A stretch of DNA of 64,000 nt from contig NC_072457.1 in NCBI RefSeq assembly GCF_027596085.1, positions 28,552,297 through 28,616,296 of the forward strand, in the 5' to 3' direction. A model generated the notes under the pieces. That model was not told the origin of the DNA. It saw nothing but the letters and a program-made list of their open reading frames with translations, and did no database searches. The position numbers and the translations under genes are program-made. The DNA comes from Anoplopoma fimbria (lineage: Eukaryota > Chordata > Actinopteri > Perciformes > Anoplopomatidae). This document shows positions 49,101 through 62,300 of the stretch, piece by piece (positions within the stretch are counted from its first letter, which is position 1; every line of letters begins with the position of its first letter).

Positions 49101-51400
49101 ACTGGCCGGCTTTATTAAATGAACCAGAAGTAACATGGCTCCTGCGTCTTTGGCAAGGTCTTCCACGCTGGAAGCTCAGTGACCTGGAAGCGGCCTGTAG
49201 GTGTGGTGAGTCAGGTAGGGGTGTTCGTCGGGGCAAAGAGCTGGCTGTCCCCGCGAGGAGAGGACAGCTCACACAGCAGCATATTAAGTCAGAAGACTGT
49301 TAGTCCTTTAAAGAGTGTGTGGGTCACTTAAATTAATGCTAACAAGCAGCCGTCGTCAATCCCTCCTCCACCCCCTCCTCTCCTCCGTGAACCGAACCCC
49401 ATCCCTGCACTAAAAAGCCTTTTTTCTTCTTCTTCTTCCCCCTCATCGTTATCTGGCTGCCCGTGGGAAATTGAACCGCCTTGTGCATGTAATCGCTTTA
49501 ATGAAGGCATGTTTAATCAGCATATTCTTCGTCTGTAGCTCCCAGATAGTGCCAAGGAGCCTTGTAGCAACGAGAGACCTTTAGCACAAGACAGGATGAT
49601 TGCTGGGGCCAAATGAGTGTGGCAGGAAAAGACAGTCGGACCCAGCTGTCCCCCCGGGCTGACGTAACGCATATGGAGCTGTCCTTCCCACTTCCCCTCC
49701 ATCTACGCGGATGCTTAAACTCCCTGTCACTCTGCCAGTCTGTAAAAATGGCAAACGGCAAGAACTGGGGGGTTTAATTAGGTTTAATCTGATTTTACAC
49801 GCCCATTTGGTTTATTAATTGAGCTGTCTTTTTGTCTGAAAAAGACAAAAATATGAACTTGGTTATGAGTGGGGGGTGAATCTGTGAGCATATAGCAGGG
49901 TTAACTGTGAGGATGGCTATTCTTTTTATATACTTCAGTCTATCTGAGATCCTGGCTTCCTTTGTTTTGTTGTCAAATGAGAGCAAGAGTTTACTGACGG
50001 AGGTGATTAAGAGGACAAACACTCATTTTCAAACGCACCCAAACAAGACACATCATATGTTTACTGTGACTGTGTTGCTATGAAGGCTGATATACTGTGA
50101 CTAAAAGGTTGCTCACAGTGCTGAGACGTTGTTTAATGTATTTAAACCTTTAGTACATAAACATACTTGTATAAAACAATGTATGTCTTATTAGGCAGCA
50201 GAGCGCCACCTGGGCATTTGTGTATTAGTTTTACGCTACAATTAGCCACACAGAGATGGCAACTGATTTGATCTAAATTGGTGGATCATGGAGGAGAGGA
50301 GGGATATATTGCGGATGCTCGATTCCTCTGTCTGTCTTCTGCTGATACTTCCCCTTAGTGACAGAATAGGAGAAGTGAATGTGAGGTGGCATGAGGCCAG
50401 GGTGTGGAGGATTTGGGTACACCGCATTTTCATTTCCTCAATAAGTTGCGGTAATGGGCCAGATGCGGTGCCAGTGTGGCAACGCCGCGCTTTGAAATGG
50501 TTCAAGTCAGGAATCATGCTAACGGACGAACCAGATCAACAGAGATGTCTCATAAGTGGCTCCAAATGCTTTGTGAGCCCATTCTTCAATAGGAAAAGTA
50601 TTATTGGCCCTTCCGCTCTTTATACAGGATGTTAGATATGATTTTAAATACCGCTACCTCAATAAGTCACATATTACTCATGGCTGTGTAAACCTTGTTG
50701 TTCGGTATAAAGTAGTAATTGTCAGCAGTGTGTTGGGTTGCTATGGACCTTTCTTCAAGGTGCTCTTTATTTAAAAAAAAAAGAAATCTTCATCTCTGCT
50801 AATATGCTAAACACATGTCCATTATACAATCATTACTAGAAGTCTGAGTCACACTCTTATCTCAAGCACACACTCTTAAAGGAATAGTTCAAACAGAAGA
50901 TCAATGACACACTCCTGTTCGATGCAAGATTCAGTTATCTTAGCTTAGCATAAACACTGTTTTTAGGGGGAAACAGCTAGCCTGGCTCTGTCAAAAGGTT
51001 TAACAATACACATACCAGCACCTTAACTTGCACATCATATGTTGTTTCTTTAATTTAAACAAAAACCCACGTGTAAAAATGACAAATTGTGGTTTTAAAG
51101 GGGGTAATGGTGTCATTCTGAGACTCCAGTGTCCTGTCCTGTCAAGACGCTAGTGTTTATGCTAACCTAACAATCTCCTAAAGTCGTATTTAACAGACAA
51201 TGTGAGGATGGTATTGTTACGTTTACACATCCTTTTAACATTTTTTTTACAAAGCCTTTATAGTTTAGTTTGGACTCCATGGGGTGAACAGTGCCACCTC
51301 AATGCCTTGTATGCAACTGTTCACATGCATGTTTTTGCATATCGACCATATGTTTTCTATGTTTTGTTTCCTTTTTATTCAAGATTCTCAAGATGAGGCT
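46200..51400. other. Noncoding region upstream of junb
   Basis: No supportable exon. Apart from a degraded repeat at 50.9-51.0 kb it is relatively repeat-poor. The blocks 49300-49830 and 50240-50640 are balanced in base composition and carry TAAT-type homeodomain cores (TTAATTA near 49774, ATTAATT near 49814). This is compatible with enhancers, but not demonstrated. Confidence 0.45.
50876..51030 (+). repeat. Degraded copy of the 'ggaatagttc...cagctagcctgg' repeat
   Basis: 'aaaggaatagttcaaac', 'cttagcttagcataaacact' and 'gggggaaacagctagcctgg' share phrase order with the repeat at 4970-5195. Confidence 0.5.
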
Positions 51401-51439
51401 TTGTTGAGAAAGGAAATACACTGATTTTAGACACCAAAG

Positions 51440-52322
51440 TCTTGGGGAGTACTACTTTATTATTGAATATCATAGTAAAAAGCCATTTGTGGCTCAATGC
51501 TACACTAGCAGCTACTAGCATAACACACCCAAATTTCAAGGATTCAAGGATCATTTGTTGTCATTATGTAACACAGGGATTCACAACGAAATACAGTTGT
51601 AGTCCATTTGTAACACAGCAAACACATGACAAACAAAACAAATTCCTGTAGTGCATTTTTTTAATGCTTGTGTCACAAGTAATGTAAACAGCATCAACAA
51701 AAACAATTCTCTGTACAGATAGTATTGCTGACATAAAAAATTAAACATGAGAGAAAAAATCATTTTCCATCAAATGTGACTGTGTTTGAGCACCAAGCAT
51801 CATGATGTAAACACACAGTCCACCATCTCAAGTGCAGCTTGATCCTGGATGAACTATGGAGTCAGGTCTCTTTGAAGATGTGGGCTCAACTGTCACGGCC
51901 CCTTGCTGCTTTCATACATCTTATTTTTCTGCGACCGGGCATCAGACAACCAGCGGTAGGCTGGGTAGTGGAGTAACCTAAGGTCCTAGCTGGGTTAGCT
52001 TAGCTTCCAAATCTGCTCTCCTTCCTCTCTTCCCTTGGGCAGTTTGGTGGTGTTTGGTCCAGCGTGTCTGGTGGGTTGGTCAGCTGTGGGCGGTGATCGT
52101 CTCAAAGTCTGCTGCACTAAATCAAAACCCCATGCTTCCTTTTCAGATGTTGATGAATGTATTCCGTCTTAGGCCATAAGTGATAAACACCAAAAAAACA
52201 AACAAATAAAGACAAAAAAATAAGTATCGTAATTCAGTAGGAGTAAAATGGACATCCAACTATTTTCTGTGTTCATTTGACTAAAACAAAAGAAAATGGT
52301 GACTGTCGTATGACAACACACA
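51440..52322 (-). other. Putative 3' UTR of the 52.3-kb exon
   Basis: This follows the stop codon of the putative terminal exon on the minus strand. It is A/T-rich in its distal half with no long frame. AATAAA occurs on the minus strand at 51461-51456 (also 51379-51374). The extent is inferred from these signals only. Confidence 0.35.
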
Positions 52323-52495
52323 TCAGTAAAGTGGTTTCACAGCTCGCCAGGTAGAAAGCAGATGCACCTCTGGATGACTGGACAGCTGGCTAACATTAGG
52401 TAGCTTGTCCTTCTCAGCAGCATTGGGGAGGGAGGCAGAGGGACTGTTAGACCCAGAGCTGCCACTGGCCATCAGCCCGTTGGTCAGCTCATTTT
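52323..52495 (-). CDS. Likely last coding exon of an unidentified minus-strand gene (partial)
   Basis: On the minus strand, a pyrimidine-containing tract and CACAG acceptor precede 52495. Of the three frames entered, two stop within a few codons. The third, entered with two bases of a split codon, reads 56 codons to TGA at 52325-52323. The peptide starts NELTNGLMASGSSGSNSPSA, is rich in Ser/Pro/Asn, and continues with a charged EKDKLPNVSQ segment. Downstream DNA (down to about 51.4 kb) looks like a 3' UTR, with candidate AATAAA signals. Upstream exons were not found between here and 64 kb, so they would lie in very small pieces or beyond the window. I do not recognise the protein. It could be a chance frame, but composition and context favour a real terminal exon. 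Confidence 0.45.
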
Positions 52496-54366
52496 CTGTG
52501 ACCAGAGTAGCAGTAAAGCATGGTGGAATTAGCGAGCAAGCTTACGTTCAACATATGTTCTTTCCTACACTGTGACAAGAGTGTGTGGACGAAGCACTAG
52601 GTTGTAAAATCGTACTCATTTACTCCGGCTCTTTGCGCTTTGAAAGGCATTGTCCCTTCTAGTGTCCATGGTTTAGTTGCATTGTGGATATTGTAGGCGT
52701 CATGATTTGACAAGGAAAAGCAATGTTTGGAATTGAAAAGAGATCTCATGTTCTGCTACATCTCTTTAAATGTACTGACAATGTCATAGGAGTGCAATGA
52801 TACATTTGTTGAGTAGTCTTTTAAGTGTTGGGTAGCTTTTCAGCATTGCTGATGGACATGAAATTATCTCATTGCAGTCTGACCTTGTGTATATATCTCT
52901 CCCTCCTCCTTTTCGTCCTTCCTCTACACTAAACTCACCTCTCCTGTGTAAAAAAAAGGGTGCAGAAATAAGAACTGCCTTGTGAGAAGGGGAGCTCATT
53001 CACATGAAGGCAGATTGTGACATTAATCACAGTAACTGGTAAATGACTCGTCTTGTTTACTCTTGACGTGTAAAATGAGAAGCTGTGGTTTTGGTTTGAG
53101 GTTAGAGCCTCACTTCAACCTACACTATTTCCCAGCAGGTAATTTAAATAAGAGATAGCTATGTTTATCTTTCAGTGCAGAGACTGTGTCTAATGATAGA
53201 TTATGTTACTGATATAGAAAAATTTGGCATATCTCTAGTAGCGGTTTGAAACCCCAAAACACGCTCAGGAAACGGATTTCCAAGAACTATTCTTTCTCTC
53301 TCCAGTTAATCTCTAACAGCCCTCCCACTCTATGTTTTTCATACACATATATTAGATATCATATCACATAATTTATATATCGGAAGCCTACTTATTTACT
53401 CGTCTGCCACAATAGTTAATGTCTCTTGTGAGTTGAAGTCGGTCCCTTTGTTTTTTTTCGTCTGTACGTCTGCTAACTGCATCCCTGCCTGCAATGAGAG
53501 CACCTGCATTATGAGAAATGTTTATCAATGCGACTCTAAGCAGATACAAGGAAAGGACAGTGTGTCTGATCGTGTGGTTACTGGAGAGATCAATGGTGCG
53601 ACTTGGGCTGAAACTGTGTAGGCGCCCGAAGCGCTTTGTGATGCTCTCACTGATGATCATCGAGACTCAGCACTTCTAGACTCCAATGCTTCCTGGAAAC
53701 AAAGCAGAGTGATGTGAGCAGAAGTGGATGCCACGATATGCCTGCCCCAAAAAATACGTATGATCATGAAAGTCAACTTCTTGTAGATGAAGAAAACATG
53801 GAGCACTTGTTGATTTATGTAGGTGAGCTATTTCAGTCTTTCGATATTAAACTTCCGCGATTGCTCCAAACCATGCGGAGTTCTTCTAAATCAGTTTCCC
53901 ACGCATCATTCATTCATACATTAGAACAGTATGTATATCACACTGTACCGCACTGAGTGATGTACATTTTGATAATGCATCAGAGTGAAGATGCTCACGC
54001 TTTCCCGTTTTACTGGTTTCATTGTTTTGTGAGTGACTTGGTCATACTTTAAAAGCTTTACATGTTAAAGTCATCAGTCTTGTTGCTGTATGAATCTGTA
54101 GACCTACATTTGTGCGGCTTTAACAGTCCCTAAAACATCGTAGTGTATCAGTGCTATGATATTAAGGACATAGCATAACATTAACATAATAATAACCTCC
54201 TAATCAAATTGCATCCAATGAGAGGGAATACAGTCATTATACATGCCAGTCATTCAAGCCCTCAAACATTCGTCTGAATTCAGCCTCGGTATCTGAGATG
54301 ACACAAGCAAGCAAAGCCCACTTCTATTTTATTTACCAGAAGTGGTTCACCAGCTTTGGTTTTCAC

Positions 54367-54377
54367 ACACAGTCACT

Positions 54378-54430
<53 letters not shown>
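54367..54430 (+). repeat. (CA)n microsatellite
   Basis: A near-pure CA tract from about 54379 to 54430 with a short degenerate leader. Confidence 0.93.
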
Positions 54431-54431
<1 letters not shown>

Positions 54432-56984
54432 AAGGAACTTTCCTGTCAAAGGATAGTTGTTCTCGTACTAAGATAGCAAAGCGAGCAAGTACCAAGGCGG
54501 TCAAAGGCGATTACTGTTTATCTCTACGTGCATTGATGCCCCCACACAAAGCCATAAGTGGGCTCATAGATTATTTGGCCAGTCTGTGTATCAAGAGAGG
54601 AGTTTCAGTCCTTGAACAAGCAGATATGACTGCCTGTCTGCTGCATCATTCACTGTATCTGCTGTTTTCAAGTCCTTTTACTGACGTGTGCATGTGTATG
54701 TGTGATAATTCAGTGTGAACTTTTTGTGCGGAGAAGATGTCTTTCATCAGACGCCATTATGATGTAAAAAAAAAAAATCCTGTTAAGTTAGTCATCAACA
54801 TATTACAGCCTACAGACTGTTTGGTGCAATATATGTGTAAAGGTTATCTATTAGTGGTATTGTTGGCTTGCTGCATATGGATTACCGCTAACAGCACGTA
54901 GCAAAGATAACTGCCAAAATGAGATATAACACAGATCAAGCCACAACATTTAATACTGAGTCTCGTGAAAACTACAAACCACAGACACTTTTTGTAAACA
55001 AGAGACTCATTTGTGTCACCTGCAGATTCTCACTCTTCGTTCAGTCCCACAGTAACATGACACATACTATGTGTACACTCAAACACACTCACATGGGGCA
55101 TTTTGTTTCTGCATCTATTAAGTTTTGGTAGATTCCACAGTGGTCAGTCCTGTGAGGGGTGAATCTTAAGCATGTTAAAAATATCTTGTATCTCTTTAAC
55201 CAAGCTGGTGATTTAGCTCTAAAAATTCATTAAATTGTCCTTTTTTTTAATATGGTAGAATAGATATTCACACACTTAAATCTATCTTTATTTTTAGTTT
55301 TAAGTCTGAAGGTCCATCATGAGAGCATCCTGCATTTGCTTTGATATAAAAGTTTTACAATTTTAAAAGAAAAATGAACTCAATCTTCCTCTTTAAAATG
55401 AAAAGCAACAAAATGCATGTTTTCTCAACTTAGCCCACTCTGTCAGTTTGTTGCTGAAACCTCATTTGGTCTAGTATGACCAGAAGCTTATGGTGGCTTA
55501 AACTTTATTCTGAAGTGTAACTTATATTACTGAGTAGGTTATCTGATTTGATGTTCTTCTGTTAACGTAACATTGGACTTCATCCCAAAATTGTCACTTT
55601 GTGGCCACACTGTCAAGTTTTTAGCAAAAGTTGCATGTATAATAATTCTGTTTAAAACAAAAAGAATTGAATTGAAAAGCAGAACCACTCCACTAAATGT
55701 ATGCATCAGACAGAAACGAGAGAGAGGGATGCAAATGTATCCAACAGAAACGCTACTTTTGCCATTTGGTTTATTAATTCTGATGTGTTTCTCTATTGCA
55801 GAGGCAATTCACTGGACAGTTTCAAATTATTATCCCAAAAACATTGAATTTAAGGGTTTTGATTCACTTATGTTAACTAAGAATATTTAACAGTTTTTTA
55901 TTACATAGTCTAAATTGTGTGACTTCCACCCCTTATATTTAGTCCCCTTACATTCCCATGAGAGCAAAAGGGGAAAGAGAAACACAGCGGGGGGAAATGC
56001 AGACTCACTTGTGGTCAAAACTTCTACAAAAAAACATCCCCTTTTCACAAGCAGTTTGAATCCAGAAGTGGTGGGCTCTTCATTTTTAGCATTTCCAGTA
56101 ATGAGATAAACAATGTATTTGCCTCATGAATATTATAATTATATTTAATCAATTTTATCAGAACATTTGGTTTCATTTCAGATTATAAAGACAAGCTATT
56201 AGTATGAGAGGTAAATCATAAAGATGACTCCTCGCGGTGTTCAGTGAACTGTCAGGTAGTAGCGGTGACAGGCGTGACTGGGAGAGGTCTTGGGACACTT
56301 TCATCAATACTCATTGGGTGAAACAGTAATATATAGAGACTGAGAGAGAACGCTTTCAGTCAGGCGACCACAAGCAACTCAATTCTGTCTGGCAGTGAAA
56401 CGGTTAAACTGCACTTTTGCTTTTTCTGCCTCCCAGCTGTCTGGTATTACTGGTGGAGTCTGGTGCCCAGAAACAAGGTGCAGGGTGTTATCACTCAATC
56501 AGATGGGTATGATAGTAACCATCAGGCGATGTGCACAACGATCTCTAACTGGCTTTGAGTTATTTCTTTCTAGAAACAGCCTCCTTTTGTTGTTTGCATC
56601 TCATCTTCTCTTTTTATCTATCCGTCCATCGTTCTGTTCATTTGTCTCTTTGACCCTCCCTGTGTACATGCGTTGCATTATGTGTGCTTTGCTGAGCATG
56701 CTGTTTGCCCTTGGGGTGTTTTTTATTTATACATTCTTGGCACAAGCAGTGTTTTTAAAATTCTGCCCGCAGGGGCAACACTTGACCCTTGTTTACACTG
56801 CAGCAGGACACACAGTAATGATGAGATAAAGGCTTCTTTTTATGTAGTTGCTTGATCACTAAACACACATGCAGACACAGTGTGCACATGCAGACACTGT
56901 TATTCTGCAGACGCTGTGCTGATTGACAGTCAACACCGAAACAATGAGTAGAAAAAGCAAGCTTCTTATTTCAAACAAAGACTC

Positions 56985-57130
56985 CATGAAGCTAGCTAGC
57001 TAATTTACTCTTGGTTGTAAACTTCATCTCCAGCTGACTGTTCATGCTGTTAGCACCGTTAGCTGCTAGCTGCCGGTTTAGCCGTCGCCATGTTGAGATT
57101 CCTGCATTCATGATATATTCCTTATAGACT
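56985..57130. repeat. Possible dispersed repeat with 'gttagctgctagctgcc' core
   Basis: 'tagctagctagctaattt' and 'agctgctagctgccggttta', then 'cgccatgttgagattcctgc', resemble repeats common in fish genomes. Low confidence; edges unknown. Confidence 0.35.
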
Positions 57131-57973
57131 GAGGCTAAAGCTACATGTTCCAGACAAACAGTCAGTATGCTTAGCCATTTCTTTATGATGTCCTCATTTA
57201 CATGTAGAGGACATGTTAAATGAACACCATTGTACCATTGACCTGCTTCATTGTCGCTGAGTCGCCGTCAGCTTCTAGCTTCTTGTCACCAGCTTCCATT
57301 GGAAATGAATGTAGCCCATTGCTGTGTAGCTCAAAGTGTTAACACAGCATTAAGACTGACTGATTTGACATCTCTGGTAACCAGTTTGGCTGGAGTGTAA
57401 ACTTCCCCAAACCAAATGAGAGCAGGACAAGGCAGCAAGCATTAACCTTAACTCTAATACTTAATTGTAAGATAATGTTCTAATCCTGAACAAGGTTTCT
57501 CTAATATAACATGTAACCTAAAATAGCATAGAGTGCCGTTTCCACTGTAGGTAATAGAGTTAAGCTAGTTAGCTGAACATGCTAATGTTGCTGCTGACAT
57601 GAATTAGAGCAGATAAACACACCTGTTACTAATAATTTGTTTCTTGTGTTTTGCAGTTTTGGACAAGTTTAACAAAGAAACCATGAGTTAAGGGTTAATT
57701 AGATCAATTCAGCGACACTGACAAATCCCATTAGAGTGTGAAGTAACAAGGCCATAATAAACACCTCTTCCTGGCCCATTACAACCAGTCTTATGACGTG
57801 GCTGGAAGTGCTGGACTCCATCAAACACAGAGACTTCCTGCTCAGGTGTGAATAAACTCTTACTCTAATCCTCTGGTCTTCAAGAGACAAAACCGCTGCA
57901 ATGAAAGAGTTTAATAGAGAATAACGCTTATGGTTTCAAGTTTCTGCCAACTCCAATCTCTGATGGGCTTCAC

Positions 57974-58000
57974 TCGATTGATTGATTGATTGATTGATTG
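57974..58000 (+). repeat. (ATTG)n short microsatellite
   Basis: Six to seven ATTG/GATT units, followed at 58015-58075 by 'ggcactttcgtccaaagcga', a phrase common in fish DNA-transposon remnants. Confidence 0.7.
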
Positions 58001-59232
58001 AAGATTATTAATTTTGCATTGCATTACACTATATTTATTTGGCACTTTCGTCCAAAGCGACTTATACTGTATTTTTTCTGGCCACATACACACAGATAAG
58101 GAGCCATTTAGAGTTTAATTAGACCTCTAAATGAGGTCTGATTTAAAAAGCAGAATCTGATAAATATCTTTGAGAAAAGCCAGTCAGTTCTCTTTTAGCA
58201 TGCATCCTGATTTTAATTTACCATCTTATCCTTTTTATTCTCGTATAAGTACACATCCGTGCCATCATGGCCTTCATATAAACCCAGATATTTATTCATC
58301 AGATGTGTGGGAGCGAAGCATCTCATATAAATATGATTATCACTGATTATAGGACTTCAAAAGTGCTGTGAGTGAGAGTGTGGTCCACAGTGAGTGTGGC
58401 TCTCATTCATAATACCCTGAAACACGGCGAGTTACTAACCTCACATCCTGTACCCAATGCAGCAGGAAATGCTTGATTTCCTGTAGTGAAGTGTAGGTGG
58501 GGGCTGTTGTGTGTTTGTGTGTGTGTATCTGACACATTGGGAGTGTGTGTCTGTATATGTGTGTCAACATTTTATCTACATTTGAAGATCAAGTAGAGTG
58601 TATTTCTGAGAAGCAACAGCGCTTAATTAGATACAGATAACAGCTTCATATTGACAATTATTAGGTTGCCACAGATGTGTGAAGGGTCATTAGCAAGTTG
58701 GAAGCTGCAGATAAGTGTGAAGTTCCTTCTTATCACCAAATTAGTGAAGGAAGTGCACCTAATATATTCAAATCCATCCAGATTTGTCATTTGTTTGTTG
58801 TCTCTGTCCCTAAATGACGTCAATGGATTTCTAAAGCAATTAGATGATCTGAGAATAGATTTGACACATTGGCAATATTATATGACTGTGTCGCCAAACA
58901 AATTCAAACCTCGGAGGGCCTTTGAATCATCTCCTGGGCCTTCACTCACACACGTGTCTCTCATTTTTTTCACCTGTGCTTCTACTGAATATTGTTTTCA
59001 GGAACAATCAAACTAATTGAGACAGTGGGAAGAAAGAAGTCCTTCTGTCAGTGACGTCAATCTGTTGAATTCATCAGAAAAATGACCTTGTTCTGCAATT
59101 TTGGCCACATCCCTCTTGACTAATGAGCTCTTAACAGCGGTGTCAAACACACACACATGCAAAGATCAACTGCCACCTCTGATCCCCGAAAATACTATAC
59201 TGTTGTCAAGGAAACAGCCAGAGCCTATCAAA

Positions 59233-59345
<113 letters not shown>

Positions 59346-62300
59346 TGAGCAAGAGTGCATTTGTGCATCTTGGAATAGCTTCAGTGACGCATACATTTGC
59401 TCACAAACACCATGCCAGCTAACCGCCCTCTTTCACCTCCCCATTCTGTGTTACAACATACATCCATCTGTCCTCTCATCTTTATTTTCTTTTTCTGTTC
59501 CTTTAATTTTACTCTTCTCCTCTGTCCTTTTCCCTCACTTCTTCTCCTCCACCTTTCTCCTTGTCTTTCCTCTCCTCTCCCGTCGAAGCTTGTGTTCAGG
59601 GAGTTGTGGTTCATTCCTTCCTCTTCTGGGAAACTATCAAGCTTTACCGAGATCTGACATTTCCACTAACCCACAGATTGAGTCCTGTTATTTCCAATCA
59701 TCACATTTTATTAGCTTCAACCTTCAAAAAGTGAAAGCACGTCTAATCAATCCTCTCAGTCTCAAGCTGATTTGATTAAAAAGTTTTGGGGTTTTTTACC
59801 CAGAAAGGGTTCGTGATATCAGTGGTAGTAATTCTGCTTATGAGCCATGTTAGGCTTGTTTTTCCAGGCAGTAAAATCCCACGAGGGAGCAATGACTTCA
59901 TATTGTCTCTGATTAATGGCTCAACATGAGGATGGGGGGTGGATGAAAGAACTCTGCCAAAATCCCTTCTCCTCCGTCCCCTCAAGGCATCTACAACCTA
60001 CATTTATTCAACAGCCATGCTCTGGTGGAAAACTTCAATCTTATTTTCATATCTGGCTGTTGAGTGAAAAGATTTCCACATGTGACTCGGGTCTAGTTAT
60101 TGATGACCTGCTAAGTGTCCCCGGAAATTACTAAAGATGCCGTCTGCTTGAGAATCTAGTCCAACAGTTTTGCCGTGTTTTTCCGCAGCCTCTCCTAATA
60201 AAGATTTATTTTGACATGACAACTAGCTATATTTATATGCTAATCCCTAATCCACCATCAAAGAAAGATTTAGCGCTGGCACCCTTCAGTACTGGTAAAT
60301 ATAAACTTTAGTTTCCGTTCATCCATCTTCAAAATGTCACTTTCATGGCTCCTGATCATAATGTCAGAAACATGTGATTTATTTATTTTTAACAACACAA
60401 TATGACAAAAAGAATGATATCTGATAATCTGACCACTCGAGAAAAACAGATCACAAGGTTGCATGTCATCAGATCAGCTTTCTGTGTGAAGGTCAGAAAA
60501 CTCTGTTGTGTCCAGCTTATTTAACTCTAAACCTCATATACCAACCTACATCTACAGGAGCTCAGAGGCCTGCAACCAATAAAGTTTAGCCGCAGTTTTG
60601 GCATTATTGCAAAATGTTTGCGTGTATGGGAGAGTTTGTTATGTGTGTGTGTGCATGACTCGTTCTTAGTCACTGCTGTCCCCTTGGGTGCACAGCCAGG
60701 GCAGGGAAGAAGGGTTTATGTGTGAGTGTGTGTTAGAGAGAGAGTAAAGACTTAGTGTGTCCGTATACATGTGCCTGCATATTAACATCCATGTATTTGT
60801 GTGTGTGTGTGTGTTTATTTGGCCCGTGGAGCAGCCCAGACCTGAACACTCTCCTCTGATGACTCAAGTCCATGACTGCGTCCAAAACTGGATATTTTTT
60901 AATTCACTTTGAGTCAGCCCTGTCTAACAAATATGTTTGTCTTTTTGAATTTAGTTTTGTTGTTGTTTCATTTTACCCACTGATTACAGTTTATCTCATT
61001 TTCAAAAACACACAGGTCAGTAAGCACACTTTAACACCCATCCTTTCAAAAGAAAAGCCTTGTGCTGTTCTTTTTTTTGTTTTTTTTGTTTTATAAATAT
61101 TGTTCCTATGAAAAGATTAAACCCACAATTAATTGATTTTGCCATCTACATTATCTAAAAACACATCAACAGGCCACATTGTGGCTCATTGTGTGTGACA
61201 TGTTCCATCATTAGCATGCAGTTTATTTTGAAATTATTCAACATACACAGTACTGCTGTCATCACTTTTTTTACATTACTATTCAGTGTCAAATGTGTAT
61301 CACTCCGCTGCTAAAAATAGTCCCTAAAATACACAATTTCCTCTTGTTTGATTAACATTTGGTAAAAACTACAGAGCCCAACTGTTTAAAGATATTTAAA
61401 GAGGTTTTATAAAAATTAAAATATATAGTTGGTACCTGTTTTACAGATGTCTTAAGTAGAAACAAATTGTCTTTGGATTTGTTGACAATTAAAAACGTTA
61501 TTGGGTTAAAATATATAGACAAATTATATATTCAAAATATATAGAATATTCCCATCCTTATCCTTCAAGGTATTATTAGAAGGACATCTAACGTATTATT
61601 TTCACCTGGCTGTCAGGTTTGGCGATTAGCATTAGCGATTAGCACAAGCCAATTTAAAGGATAACAGTAAAATCTGGCTACATGTTAAAGTAAAGTGGAC
61701 CAAACCTAGCAGTTCAGTGGTGCTTTTTAATTTTCTGTTACTGTAGCATGAAAAAATGGCGGAATTAGCAAACTAGCTAGCAAACGCCCCTAAATGAGTT
61801 TCATCCACACACTCCTGTCACAGCGTAGGGAAGCACATTGCTATCGACAGATAACCAATAACCGATTCACCAGATTTTATAATGTGCAAAGTCGACAGAG
61901 AAGAGAGAAAAGGCTTGTGCTGTGATGTATTGAGTATGCTACACTGGTTCCACAAAATGAGTCAACAATAGACACGACTGGGCACCAGGGATGAGGCACC
62001 TCAGCCAAAGCTCTGGGGTTTGACTGAAACCAGAAGATGACTTACAAGTTGAGAAAAATAAAGGGCAAGAAGATGACTTTACAACAACAACAGCAAGGAA
62101 GCAGAAGCCTTGAGCCAGCTGGTCTCAATCATGTGCCATTAATCAACCACCTGTTGAGTGTGAACAGATTCTGGTCCACCTGAACTTCAGAGTGTGAGTC
62201 AGTCCCGCCAGCAGGGGAGTTAAGGGAAGAGTGAGAACAGATAAAATGGACTCTTCTTCAGTGGAGTCAATTAAGTTGTCAGCATGCGTGAGATTGGAGC

